From: an archaeon
GTDB lineage: Archaea; EX4484-52; WAPT01
Reading direction: 5' to 3'
Assembly: GCA_029258795.1 (NCBI GenBank)
Contig: JAPDKB010000007.1
Span: 119,070-183,069 of the forward strand
DNA length: 64,000 nt
A program made the translations under genes and the position numbers. Each line of letters opens with the position of its first letter. Positions within the stretch are counted from its first letter, which is position 1. The notes below the pieces were generated by a model. It had not been told where the DNA came from. It saw only the letters and a program-made list of their open reading frames with translations, and searched no databases. Positions 47,316-56,871 of the stretch are shown here, piece by piece.

Positions 47316-48602
47316 TCATGCTTTATCCTTGGATGTGACCTTCCTGAAGTTCTTCTCCTTACCCACGGGCATTGTGGCATCGATTATCCATTTGGTCGTT
47401 GTTTTCTTTTCATGGTTCTGGGAAGGGTCTAGGGAAGAGCCCTTACATTCGGGGATTATCACAACATCTTTATCTGCCTGCACCCTCGTCGCTATCGCCC
47501 ACTCAACCTCTCGCTCATTCGTTATGTCTATGTCGTCATCAACAACCACAACCCTCTTTAGGGATGGGTGTGCTGCCAGCGCTGCAAGCCCGACATTCTT
47601 GCCCTCTCCCTCAACCTTCTTTGTTATGGACACAACTGCATGAAGCCAGCAACCACCACCTTCCGTGAGCACCACGTTTTTAACTCGGGGCAGCGTGTTG
47701 GACACAATCTTAAATATGCGCGGCTCTTGCGGAATGCCCATCAGATAGCGGTGCTCCACTCCACCCGGCAGTATCGTGCGGTAGATGAAGTCATTTCTGT
47801 AGTACAGCTTCTCTATCTCCACCACCGGCTGCTTCCTTACTATATCCCAGGTGCCGGTGAGGTCAACAAACGGGCCTTCATCTGCAAGCTCGCTCTTTCG
47901 GACCACACCAACCATCACGATCTCTGCATGAGATGGTACGTGCAGCCCATCGAGATCAACGCAGCTCAACTTTCCATCGAGCAGCGAGTTGGCAAACTCC
48001 ATCTCGTTGAAGCCGAAGACAAATGATGTAGCGGCAGCCACCTCAACTGCAGGATGCACTCCCATAAAAATTGCAATTCTGACATCACTCTTTGCTCTTT
48101 CAAGGATGGTGGAGAAGTGCCTTCCCGGTATAATACGCATAACGAATCTGTTTTTACCAAGGTATTTCATGCGATGAAAGGAGTAGTTGAGCTTTCCAGT
48201 TTCCTCATCTCTAGCCACCACAATGCTGGAAGAGGTGTAGTGGGAGCCATCCCCCTCATAAAACTTGAGCAGAGGGATGTGCTTTATTATGTCTGGATTG
48301 TCCATCTCGTTCTCCATGAAGGGTGCTTTTTCCACCATTTTGTAGGGCTCGGGAGAATCCATACATTGCGTCATCCTTGCAATGATCTCGTTCCTGTTTT
48401 TGGCTCCTATGGCTTTGGCTATCACATCTCTGGAATTGAGGAGAGATGCAAGCACTGTGTTGTTGTAGTTCTTTGGTGAGGTGAAAAGCACCGCTTTTCC
48501 CTCTCGCTCCCCTTTCTCAATAAACGGAGTCATCTCAAGCTCAGCAGATAAGTTGTCTTTAACCTCAACAATCTCTATTTCTTTCAGAAACTCTCGTAGC
48601 AT
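47316..48602 (-). CDS. UbiD-family decarboxylase, probable anhydromevalonate phosphate decarboxylase
   Basis: YSFHRMKYLGKNRFVMRIIPGRHFSTILERAK, GVHPAVEVAAATSFVFGFNEMEFANSLL, VVVDDDIDITNEREVEWAIATRVQADKDVVIIP. Confidence 0.92.
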   Translation of the reverse strand: MLREFLKEIEIVEVKDNLSAELEMTPFIEKGEREGKAVLFTSPKNYNNTVLASLLNSRDVIAKAIGAKNRNEIIARMTQCMDSPEPYKMVEKAPFMENEMDNPDIIKHIPLLKFYEGDGSHYTSSSIVVARDEETGKLNYSFHRMKYLGKNRFVMRIIPGRHFSTILERAKSDVRIAIFMGVHPAVEVAAATSFVFGFNEMEFANSLLDGKLSCVDLDGLHVPSHAEIVMVGVVRKSELADEGPFVDLTGTWDIVRKQPVVEIEKLYYRNDFIYRTILPGGVEHRYLMGIPQEPRIFKIVSNTLPRVKNVVLTEGGGCWLHAVVSITKKVEGEGKNVGLAALAAHPSLKRVVVVDDDIDITNEREVEWAIATRVQADKDVVIIPECKGSSLDPSQNHEKKTTTKWIIDATMPVGKEKNFRKVTSKDKA

Positions 48603-48678
48603 CCTATCACGCTCCTTTTTCGGAAGTTTTTAATTGAAAGTTTTAAAGTGTATGGTCTTTGCGCATTCCCTCATCGTT

Positions 48679-49749
48679 TTACGTCGAATCGGGAAGGGTG
48701 GTGACACCTTCCACACCCATATCAACAACATAAACGCGGGCTGCACATTTTAACAGGGTGTCTCTCACCGCTTCAACAGTATAATCGTCTGCAAGCGCAA
48801 TCATTATGCCTCCTCCTCCCCCGCCGGACGGCTTTGCACCGAGCGCTCCAGCAGACAGCGCTGCATTCATTAGCAACTTCAGTTTCTCCGTAACAATCGG
48901 CACGAAGTTTTCAAACACCCTGTATTTTTTATTCAGAGCCATGCTAATTTCATCCAGCTTCTCGAGCAGCTGAGCGTTTCTGTTCATCAGCTCTCCTAAA
49001 GCTACAGCGTCCGCGTTTTTCAGGGCTGAAACTCCCTCCTTCACCACACTTTCAATCTCATCAAACACCTCCTCGTATGGCTCTTCCTCCATCTCCCTCA
49101 GCTTCTTGATCTCTCCAACCGTGGTTGAAGTTCTTGCCCTTATCCCCGTATCTCCTATCACAAGGTGAAATACCACATCCCCTTCCACACGTTCCATATC
49201 TATCGGGAGCTCTCCAGAAGAGGAGTTGGGTTTTTTCCTCACAATATGTGTCCCGCCAAAGACGCTTGAAGCAAACTCAGCTCCGCTTGCCGCTCCACCA
49301 TGAATCTTTTCCTGGAACGGGAGCAGTATTTCGAGATATCTTTCCTTCGAGATACCCCATCCGTACAGTTCGTTGAGCGCATGAAAGAAAGAAGATAGGA
49401 AAGCTGTTGAGCTGCTCAGGCCGCCGGTTGTGTGAGGAATATCGCTTCTCACGTCTATTCGCACACCATCATCCATACCGTAATGCTCATAACACTCCTC
49501 AAGCAACTCCTTGGCAGGCTGGAGCTCTTCCCCACATATGGAAAATTCAAGCCCATAATCAGTGATTCTTCCGGCAAGATTACCATAACCTGCTGATCCC
49601 ACAACCACGCTGGTGCTCATGCTTTTCTGAGCGGTGGTGTATGTTCTCATGCTCACAGCGGTTACTATGGCGGGTCTGTGGTAAACCACAGCATGCTCCC
49701 CCATGAAAAAAACGTTGCCCGGAGCGGAAGCAACGACCTTATCAGGCAT
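48679..49749 (-). CDS. mvk: Mevalonate kinase (GHMP family)
   Basis: VVASAPGNVFFMGEHAVVYHRPAIVTAVSMRT, IPHTTGGLSSSTAFLSSFFHALNELY, LGAKPSGGGGGGIMIAL. Confidence 0.93.
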   Translation of the reverse strand: MPDKVVASAPGNVFFMGEHAVVYHRPAIVTAVSMRTYTTAQKSMSTSVVVGSAGYGNLAGRITDYGLEFSICGEELQPAKELLEECYEHYGMDDGVRIDVRSDIPHTTGGLSSSTAFLSSFFHALNELYGWGISKERYLEILLPFQEKIHGGAASGAEFASSVFGGTHIVRKKPNSSSGELPIDMERVEGDVVFHLVIGDTGIRARTSTTVGEIKKLREMEEEPYEEVFDEIESVVKEGVSALKNADAVALGELMNRNAQLLEKLDEISMALNKKYRVFENFVPIVTEKLKLLMNAALSAGALGAKPSGGGGGGIMIALADDYTVEAVRDTLLKCAARVYVVDMGVEGVTTLPDST

Positions 49750-49766
49750 GCAATCAACACCTTTCG

Positions 49767-49784
49767 ATTCGTCATTCGATGAAT
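49767..49784. promoter_or_regulatory. Palindromic site 1 ATTCGTCATTCGATGAAT in the mvk/hmgr divergent promoter
   Basis: Imperfect palindrome; near-copy of 49851-49869; 18 bp upstream of mvk start. Confidence 0.5.
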
Positions 49785-49850
49785 AAAGTATATTGAGCTT
49801 GCAAAAAATTTAAATACTCCTTATTATTAATACTTATTGTCGTAAAAGTA

Positions 49851-49869
49851 ATTCGTCAATTGACTGAAT
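49851..49869. promoter_or_regulatory. Palindromic site 2 ATTCGTCAATTGACTGAAT
   Basis: Contains perfect palindrome GTCAATTGAC; matches site 1 with two single-base indels; downstream of TATA-like AATTTAAATACTCC. Confidence 0.5.
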
Positions 49870-49879
49870 AGGTGGTGGG

Positions 49880-49963
49880 ATGAAGGTAAAGATGGCTGAA
49901 GTGAACTTTTGGGGCATCAAGATTGTGAGAGTAAAGCACAGAAAAAATACCAATCATATATGA
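49880..49963 (+). CDS. Possible 27-aa small ORF MKVKMAEVNFWGIKIVRVKHRKNTNHI
   Basis: Preceded by ggtggtggg SD-like sequence and its own TATA-like box. Confidence 0.3.
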   Translation: MKVKMAEVNFWGIKIVRVKHRKNTNHI

Positions 49964-50066
49964 ATTTTTAGCTACGTTGCTGAATTTTGGTTTTGTTTTT
50001 CGGTGTTGAATTCCGAGGGGTTGGGTTGAAATCTATTTAAATGTTTGAGGAGAGCAGGTAAGGAAT

Positions 50067-51398
50067 ATGAGTGAGGGAAGCAATAAAACAGAAGGAGAAG
50101 CGAGCAAGAAAAGCTCGAGGGTGAGCGGGTTCTACAAGCTGAGCGTTGAGGAAAGGAGAAAGTTCGTGAAGGAGTTTGCCGGGCTTACGGATGATGAGGT
50201 AAAGCTTCTTGAAGGCAACGCTCTGCCCATTGAGCTTGCGGACAAGATGGTTGAGAACGTCATAGGTAAGATGGAGGTGCCTCTTGGTGTTGCGGTCAAC
50301 TTCCTGATAAACGGAAAGGATTATCTTGTGCCGATGGCCATAGAGGAGCCGAGCGTGATAGCTGCAGCTTCTTACATGGCCAAGATTGCAAGAGAGAACG
50401 GCGGGGTTAAAGCTGAAGCCACCGATCCGATCATGATAGGGCAAATACATCTTGCCCACGTGCCTGATTTGGAAAAGGCTAGGGAAGCCATCCTTGCCAG
50501 AAAGCAGGAGCTTCTGAAGGTGGCGGAAGCGCAGGACCCCACTCTCGTGAAGTATGGAGGAGGGCCCGTGGATATAGAGGTTAGAGTTACGGAGCATGAA
50601 GATGGTGATAAGTTTCTTGTGGTGCACTTGCTTGTGAATTGTGCCGATGCCATGGGGGCCAATCTCGTGAACACCATGGTGGAAGCCATTGCGCCAGTTC
50701 TGGAGGAGATAACCGGAGGAAAGGCTATCCTGAAGATCATAAGCAATCTTGCAGCTTACAGAATTGCAAGGGCTGAGGTGAAGATAAGGCCGGAGACGAT
50801 TGGCGGAGAGGAGGTTGTGGAAAGGATAGTGCTCGCAAGCAAGATGGCTGAGGCAGATGTTTTCAGGGCTGTGACGCACAACAAGGGCATAATGAACGGA
50901 ATAACGGCCATAGCACTTGCTACAGGTAATGACACAAGAGCGATGGAAGCGGGAGCCCATGGCTATGCCGCTAAAGACGGCAGATACAAACCGCTTGCCA
51001 TCTGGAGGAAGGATGAAGATGGCAATTTAGTGGGGAGGATAGAGATCCCGATTCAGGCAGGCATAGTGGGTGGTGCAACTCGCGTGCATCCCATGGCCAA
51101 GCTCAACCTGAAGATTCTTGGTGTTAAGAGTGCGAGAGAGCTTGCGGAGGTCATGGCTGCTGTGGGCCTGCTTCAGAATCTCGCTGCCATAAGGGCCATA
51201 GCAACTGAAGGCATACAGCGCGGCCACATGGAGCTGCATGCCAGAAACCTAGCCATAATGGCTGGAGCTGACGCTAGCAAAGCTGATGAGATAGCTGAAA
51301 GGGCTGTGGAGGAGGCCAGAAAGGAGGGGAGGAAGATAACGATGGATTTGGTCAGGGAGGTCATGAAAGAGATGGGGCTGGAGGTTCGGGAGAGTTGA
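50067..51398 (+). CDS. hmgA: HMG-CoA reductase, class II type
   Basis: [116 protein letters not shown]. Confidence 0.93.
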   Translation: MSEGSNKTEGEASKKSSRVSGFYKLSVEERRKFVKEFAGLTDDEVKLLEGNALPIELADKMVENVIGKMEVPLGVAVNFLINGKDYLVPMAIEEPSVIAAASYMAKIARENGGVKAEATDPIMIGQIHLAHVPDLEKAREAILARKQELLKVAEAQDPTLVKYGGGPVDIEVRVTEHEDGDKFLVVHLLVNCADAMGANLVNTMVEAIAPVLEEITGGKAILKIISNLAAYRIARAEVKIRPETIGGEEVVERIVLASKMAEADVFRAVTHNKGIMNGITAIALATGNDTRAMEAGAHGYAAKDGRYKPLAIWRKDEDGNLVGRIEIPIQAGIVGGATRVHPMAKLNLKILGVKSARELAEVMAAVGLLQNLAAIRAIATEGIQRGHMELHARNLAIMAGADASKADEIAERAVEEARKEGRKITMDLVREVMKEMGLEVRES

Positions 51399-51399
51399 G

Positions 51400-52479
51400 A
51401 TGCTCTGCTCGGGGTGTGGCTGTGCTATGAAGCTGGACGGTAAGGTCGGCATAGTTGGCTACGGATGTTATGTTCCGATGTACAGAATAAAGGTGGAGGA
51501 AATTGCAAGTGTGTGGGGGGAGGATGCTTCACGCATAAAGAACGGATTGCTTGTTGAAGAGAAAGCTATAGCAGGAGATGATGAGGATACTGCCACTATA
51601 GCTGTGGAAGCCGCAAGGAATGCGATTAAGCGAGCCAGCATAGCTCCGGAGCAGATAGGGGCCATTTATGTGGGGAGCGAAAGCCACCCGTATGTCGTGA
51701 AGCCCACCGCCACGATAGTTGGGGAAGCTCTCGGCGTTGGTAATGATTACACTGCCGCCGATCTTGAGTTTGCCTGCAAGGCCGGGACGGCAGGCATTCA
51801 GATGTGCCTCGGGCTTGTGAAAGCCGGCATGATAGATTACGGCTTAGCGATCGGGGCTGACACCGCTCAGGGTGCTCCCGGAGATGCGCTTGAATACACC
51901 GCTGCAAGCGGTGGAGCTGCTTTCGTCATAGGCAGGAAGGATGTGCTTGCAAAGGTTCTTGCAACAGCTTCATTTTCCTCAGACACTCCTGACTTCTGGA
52001 GGAGGCCGTTTCAGCACTATCCGAGGCACGCAGCAAGATTTACCGGAGCGCCCGCTTATTTCAGGCATGTTGGTGGAGCTGTCAACTTTCTGCTCGAGGA
52101 AATGGGAATGAAAGCAAACGAGTTCGATCATGTTGTGTTCCACATGCCGAACGGCAAGTTCCCGCTTAGAATGGCGAAGATGCTCGGCATAGAAAAGGAT
52201 AAGCTTGAGAATGGATTCGTGGTGAGCAAGGTTGGTAACACATACTCGGGAAGCAGCTTGCTTGGATTGTGTGCCACGCTGGACAAGGCAAAGCCGGGAG
52301 AGCTGATCCTGCTCGCATCTTTCGGAAGCGGTGCTGGAAGCGATGCTTTCGCGATAGAAGTGACGGAGCTCATAGAGGAAAAGAGGGAACTGGCACCTAC
52401 CTTTGAATACTATCTGAACAGGAAGGTTTACGTGAGCTATGCGAGATATGCTAAAATGAGGGGCAAGCTGAAGGAATAG
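51400..52479 (+). CDS. hmgs: Archaeal HMG-CoA synthase (start may be 51427)
   Basis: [65 protein letters not shown]. Confidence 0.95.
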   Translation: MLCSGCGCAMKLDGKVGIVGYGCYVPMYRIKVEEIASVWGEDASRIKNGLLVEEKAIAGDDEDTATIAVEAARNAIKRASIAPEQIGAIYVGSESHPYVVKPTATIVGEALGVGNDYTAADLEFACKAGTAGIQMCLGLVKAGMIDYGLAIGADTAQGAPGDALEYTAASGGAAFVIGRKDVLAKVLATASFSSDTPDFWRRPFQHYPRHAARFTGAPAYFRHVGGAVNFLLEEMGMKANEFDHVVFHMPNGKFPLRMAKMLGIEKDKLENGFVVSKVGNTYSGSSLLGLCATLDKAKPGELILLASFGSGAGSDAFAIEVTELIEEKRELAPTFEYYLNRKVYVSYARYAKMRGKLKE

Positions 52480-52502
52480 AAAGTTAGTGATGGTCGGTTG
52501 TT

Positions 52503-53666
52503 ATGGCAAAAAAGGTCTGCGTTGTTGGTGTTGGCCTGACAAAGTTCGGAGAACACTGGGACAGGGGCTTCAGAGAGCTTGCCATAGAAGCTGGAGTGAA
52601 AGCCATAGAGGATGCTGGCATAAGCGGTAAGGACATAGATGCCATGTACATAGGTAACATGTCCGGCGGCAGGTTCATAGGGCAGGAGCACATAGCTTCA
52701 CTCATTGCTGGAGAGTTAGGACTTAACATTCCATCAACAAGGGTGGAGGCAGCATGCGCTTCCGGTGGCCTCGCGGTTAGGCAGGCTTACCTAGCTGTGC
52801 TTTCCGGAAAGCATGATATCGTGCTGGTCGGTGGAGTAGAAAAGATGACCGATCTGAGCACGGCTGATGTCACCACAACTCTTGCCGGAGCAGCCGATCA
52901 GGAGTGGGAAGGGTATTATGGAGCAACGTTTCCCGGTCTTTACGCCCTGATGGCCAGAAGACACATGTACGAATATGGCACCACAAGAGAGCAGCTTGCT
53001 CTCGTGGCTGTTAAGAATCATGAGAATGCAACGAAGAATCCCATAGCGCAGTATCCGTTCAGGATAACGGTTGAGGATGTGATCAACTCCACTCCGGTTG
53101 CTGAGCCGCTCAACCTTCTGGATTGCTCTCCAATAACTGATGGTGCAGCTGCGGTGATTGTTTGTAGCGAAGAGGTTGCCAAGAAACTTACGGATAAGCT
53201 GGTGTATATAGCTGGGAGCGGGCATGCCACCGATACTCTTGCGCTGCATGACAGGGAAAGCTTGACAGAGATAAAGGCAACGAGGCTTGCTGCAAAGATG
53301 GCTTATGAGGAAGCAGGCATAAGGCCAAGAGATGTGGATGTTGCCGAGGTGCACGATTGCTTCACCATAGCTGAGATAATGGCCATAGAGGATCTGGGAT
53401 TTGTGGAGAAGGGAAAGGGCGGGAAGTTCGTTGAAGATGGTGAAACTAAGCTTGATGGTTCGATTCCGGTTAACACTTCCGGAGGGTTGAAAGCATGCGG
53501 GCATCCCGTTGGTGCAACGGGAGTCAAGCAGATATCTGAGATCGTGCTGCAGCTGAGGGGTGAAGCCGGGGAGAGGCAGGTGAAGGATGCGAGGATAGGG
53601 CTTGCGCACAACGTTGGAGGGAGCGGAGCAACTGCTGTGGTGCATATTTTGGAGAGAGGATGGTGA
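52503..53666 (+). CDS. Acetyl-CoA C-acetyltransferase (archaeal thiolase)
   Basis: [73 protein letters not shown]. Confidence 0.95.
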   Translation: MAKKVCVVGVGLTKFGEHWDRGFRELAIEAGVKAIEDAGISGKDIDAMYIGNMSGGRFIGQEHIASLIAGELGLNIPSTRVEAACASGGLAVRQAYLAVLSGKHDIVLVGGVEKMTDLSTADVTTTLAGAADQEWEGYYGATFPGLYALMARRHMYEYGTTREQLALVAVKNHENATKNPIAQYPFRITVEDVINSTPVAEPLNLLDCSPITDGAAAVIVCSEEVAKKLTDKLVYIAGSGHATDTLALHDRESLTEIKATRLAAKMAYEEAGIRPRDVDVAEVHDCFTIAEIMAIEDLGFVEKGKGGKFVEDGETKLDGSIPVNTSGGLKACGHPVGATGVKQISEIVLQLRGEAGERQVKDARIGLAHNVGGSGATAVVHILERGW

Positions 53667-53684
53667 AGTTAAGGGTGAGTTGAG

Positions 53685-54086
53685 ATGCCTCACAGATCGA
53701 GCGTGCCTCTTGCATGGCGAAGGTTTGAAGCCAGATACAGACTGGTGGGTAACAGGTGTGCAAACTGCGGGACTGTTTATTTCCCTCCCAAAGCCATATG
53801 CCCCAAGTGCAGGAGGAAGGGCAAACTGGAGAAGTGTCAGCTTAAAGGCGAGGGCAAGGTATATTCCTACACCATAATTCACGCTGCTCCATCTGGCTTT
53901 GAAAAACGCGTGCCTTACTGTATAGCCATAATCGAGCTGGATGAAGGGCCGCGCGTTATGGGAGAGGTTGTGGGTGATCTTGCTCTGCTTGACATTGGCG
54001 CGAGGGTAAGAGCTGTGTTCCGCAAGATTTACGAGGATGGAGAAGATGGTATAATCCACTATGGATTGAAGTGGGAGCTTGTTTAG
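53685..54086 (+). CDS. DUF35 OB-fold/Zn-ribbon acyl-CoA bridging protein
   Basis: RYRLVGNRCANCGTVYFPPKAICPKCRRKGKLEKCQLKGEGKVYSYTIIHAAPSGFEKRVPYCIAIIELDEGPRVMGEV. Confidence 0.93.
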   Translation: MPHRSSVPLAWRRFEARYRLVGNRCANCGTVYFPPKAICPKCRRKGKLEKCQLKGEGKVYSYTIIHAAPSGFEKRVPYCIAIIELDEGPRVMGEVVGDLALLDIGARVRAVFRKIYEDGEDGIIHYGLKWELV

Positions 54087-54096
54087 GGTTGTTTCA

Positions 54097-54588
54097 ATGA
54101 ACCTTGAGAATGAATTGAGAGACCTCCTCTGGAGCCAGCTGGGAGTTGATTCCGTCAATCTGTATTTTATGGTTCTTGCACACAGGGAAAACACAGATAT
54201 TCTGGAAGTAAGGTTCAGTGTGAACAAAGAGGAATTCCATTTTCTACAGGAAAAGCTGAGAGAAATGAGTGAGGAATGTCAGCTATCCCTGCTGAAATAC
54301 GACAGTCTTGGTGTGCTGAATGATGAGGGAAACGAGTATCTCTGTGTTGCTGCCTTCGGTTTTCCTCCGGAGAGTGGTTTTTGGCATGAGCTTGTGAAAA
54401 AAATAGGGAAAAAATACGAGCTAGAATCATTCGCTGTCCACCATCCTATGGACTATTCATCGATTAAAAACAAGATTGACGGGGCAGGAACTTTGCTGGA
54501 GCATGTGGAAAAGGAGCCAGAAAAGGTTTACAGAGCCATGATTAAAGCAGCATTCTACGATTTAAGATCATTTTATGAAGAAGAATAA
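54097..54588 (+). CDS. Hypothetical protein at the end of the thiolase-HMGS-DUF35 unit
   Basis: MNLENELRDLLWSQLGVDSVNLYFMVLAHRENTDILEVRF...; same strand 11 bp after the DUF35 gene. Confidence 0.65.
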   Translation: MNLENELRDLLWSQLGVDSVNLYFMVLAHRENTDILEVRFSVNKEEFHFLQEKLREMSEECQLSLLKYDSLGVLNDEGNEYLCVAAFGFPPESGFWHELVKKIGKKYELESFAVHHPMDYSSIKNKIDGAGTLLEHVEKEPEKVYRAMIKAAFYDLRSFYEEE

Positions 54589-54603
54589 AGAAGTGGGCGG
54601 GTA

Positions 54604-55848
54604 TCACCCCTCAAGCGGGCAGTACTCGAATCTGCTCGTGAGCTTGTTGAGCTTCTTCTTCAGGCCGTTCCAGATCCTTGAAGCTCCGCTCTTTATGCTG
54701 TCCTTGTACTTCACCAGCTTCTCCTCAGCCCACAGTCCGGCCATACCGCCAAGTACTGCTCCTGCAGCTGTTGGAGCCGCGTGTGGGTAATAGGTAGCTT
54801 TTCCTGTTATCAGATTGTTTATCGCTGTCATAAAGGTATCGGGATCTTCAAGAGCCCTCAGGACGGTAGCAGTAATAGCAGCATAAGCAGCAGCCTTAGC
54901 AATCTTGTCCTTGTTGTCCTTCACGAAACGATATATATCATTGGCAAGATTCTCACTGTACTTCACATGCTTGAAAGCACCATCGTCCATGCCCCAGCTC
55001 TCAAGCATTCTCTTTCTCTGCACGCCGAATTTTTTGAGCTCTTTTCCGTAGTTCTGTTTGAGGTAGTCGTAACCCTTCGCATGGGCAACAACATCGAAGG
55101 CTGCTTCGAGCACAAACGGATCTATCTCATCCGCTCCTGACCTGTACATCTTTATTATTTCCTCCGCTTTCTTGGAATCCCATCTTCCGGCGAGCTTTTT
55201 AATGCCCCTGTTCTCGAAGTTGTTCTTGAGCGCACCCCTGTAAAATGCATAATATTTTGCGCCCTTCACAAGGTCATCTTCATATCTAGGGTCTTTTACA
55301 TGCTCATCTTCATCTTCGTAACTCCCGTGAATTATTTCTCTTGGATGGATTGCTTGGTCATAGTTCCATTCCTTGACCCCTCTGGTTACATAAGGTTCTC
55401 CATCATGAGGAACTCCTTCATCTCTTTCATTTTTTTCTTCACTTACGTCCCCAGCTTCACCAACTGTATCAATGCCGTACTTGCTGAAATCAACAACAAT
55501 ATCATCAACATAATTATCATTATCACGTTCTATTGCATCAATCCCTGCTTCACGAAGGCTAAGCTTCGCAATATAATTCCTAATCACGTCTTTCTCATGG
55601 AGTTTAACAACGTAATTCAACACCTTCTTTTTTGCGTCATCGCTTATTCGCATGCTTTTAAGTTCTTTTTCAAGAGCGCCAAGATCTTCATATCCTTTTT
55701 CCAGAAAATCCCGAATGTATTTTTCAACTTTCTTAAATGTCGCGACACCAGCACCCTCTATTCCATTTATTATTCTTTTTTTCACATCACCAATTAGCGC
55801 ACGATACACCATATCTTTCATATCACCACACATCATAACAGCCATCAC
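54604..55848 (-). CDS. Hypothetical protein with C-terminal hydrophobic segments
   Basis: 414 aa, acidic N-terminal half; IAKAAAYAAITATVLRAL and TAAGAVLGGMAGLWAEE segments. Confidence 0.68.
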   Translation of the reverse strand: MMAVMMCGDMKDMVYRALIGDVKKRIINGIEGAGVATFKKVEKYIRDFLEKGYEDLGALEKELKSMRISDDAKKKVLNYVVKLHEKDVIRNYIAKLSLREAGIDAIERDNDNYVDDIVVDFSKYGIDTVGEAGDVSEEKNERDEGVPHDGEPYVTRGVKEWNYDQAIHPREIIHGSYEDEDEHVKDPRYEDDLVKGAKYYAFYRGALKNNFENRGIKKLAGRWDSKKAEEIIKMYRSGADEIDPFVLEAAFDVVAHAKGYDYLKQNYGKELKKFGVQRKRMLESWGMDDGAFKHVKYSENLANDIYRFVKDNKDKIAKAAAYAAITATVLRALEDPDTFMTAINNLITGKATYYPHAAPTAAGAVLGGMAGLWAEEKLVKYKDSIKSGASRIWNGLKKKLNKLTSRFEYCPLEG

Positions 55849-55953
55849 CTCATTTTCAATTTTTTGTTACTCTTTAGTAATAACTTTTAAAATATTTAAA
55901 TCTTTCGGTGAGAACTCCGATCGCGTTTTGATAATATTGAAGAAAAGGTATTC

Positions 55954-55996
55954 AGAAGGCCGGAGAGGACGTACCGCTCTTCCGTCCCCGGCTTCC
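55954..55996. terminator. Strong bulged hairpin downstream of the TauE gene (terminator or ncRNA)
   Basis: GAAG-g-CCGG-aga-GGACG / CGTCC-CCGG-CTTC with 11-nt loop. Confidence 0.35.
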
Positions 55997-56043
55997 ATAG
56001 ATGTTTTGTTTCCGTGTATTGTTTCTTAACACCACTTCACATC

Positions 56044-56871
56044 TCACACAGGCAGACCGAGCCAGGAGAAAACTCCTATCATCTTCAGCCCCATGTAAAC
56101 CATGACCGCAATGAAAATCCATTTAAGCCCGTGAGGGTGTATTTTGTGCGCTAAATGCGCTCCAACCTGTGCCATTGGAATGCTCGTGCCTGCCAGCAAA
56201 ATCCACTGCAAAAGGTTGACATAGCCGATGGAGTAAGGAGGCAGGCCCTGCATGCCAAGCCCGTAAAGCATGTACGCTATCGCTCCTCCCAAGCTGGTAA
56301 AAACCATTACAGCCGTTGAGGTGGCAACAGCTTCATGCATGTGATAGTTCAGAAATATTACCATCAGGGGAACCATAAGCACGCCGCCGCCTATCCCTAT
56401 TAGCCCTGTAACAAAACCGAAAATCATGCCGAGCAAAACATAGGTTAAGGGGTTTGCGTGCGGCTCACCGTGAACTCTTATTGGATGAGCGGTCGCCATT
56501 CTGAGAGCGCCCAACAAAATTGCAGAGCCGAAAATAGTTTTGAGAATGTTTCCCGGCAAGTTGCTCGCAATCCAAGCTCCTGCAAAGGTGAAGGGAATGC
56601 TCGTTAAACCGAGAATTACTCCCTGCTTCCAGAGCACGGCGCTTTTTTTATGATGCCTTAAAGATCCGCTCAGCGCGGTAGGGAACACAACCAGCAGATT
56701 TGTTCCGAAGGCAACTCTTATAGCTATGGTCGGATCTATTCCCATAGCTGTAAGAATCCAGTACTGCACGGGAATCATTATGAAGCAGCCGCCAACCCCA
56801 AGCATTCCCGACACCAGGCCGACGAGAGCTCCTGTCAGCAGTAAAGCCAAGACGTACGTTAATGCTATCAT
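56044..56871 (-). CDS. TauE/SafE family sulfite/anion exporter
   Basis: GALVGLVSGMLGVGGCFIMIPVQYWIL and LGMIFGFVTGLIGIGGGVLMVPLMV tandem motifs. Confidence 0.92.
   Translation of the reverse strand: MIALTYVLALLLTGALVGLVSGMLGVGGCFIMIPVQYWILTAMGIDPTIAIRVAFGTNLLVVFPTALSGSLRHHKKSAVLWKQGVILGLTSIPFTFAGAWIASNLPGNILKTIFGSAILLGALRMATAHPIRVHGEPHANPLTYVLLGMIFGFVTGLIGIGGGVLMVPLMVIFLNYHMHEAVATSTAVMVFTSLGGAIAYMLYGLGMQGLPPYSIGYVNLLQWILLAGTSIPMAQVGAHLAHKIHPHGLKWIFIAVMVYMGLKMIGVFSWLGLPV

Noticed and set aside
52791-54227. 478-aa minus-strand ORF across thiolase and DUF35 genes
   Set aside because: Antisense to two confidently identified conserved genes; composition unlike a real protein.
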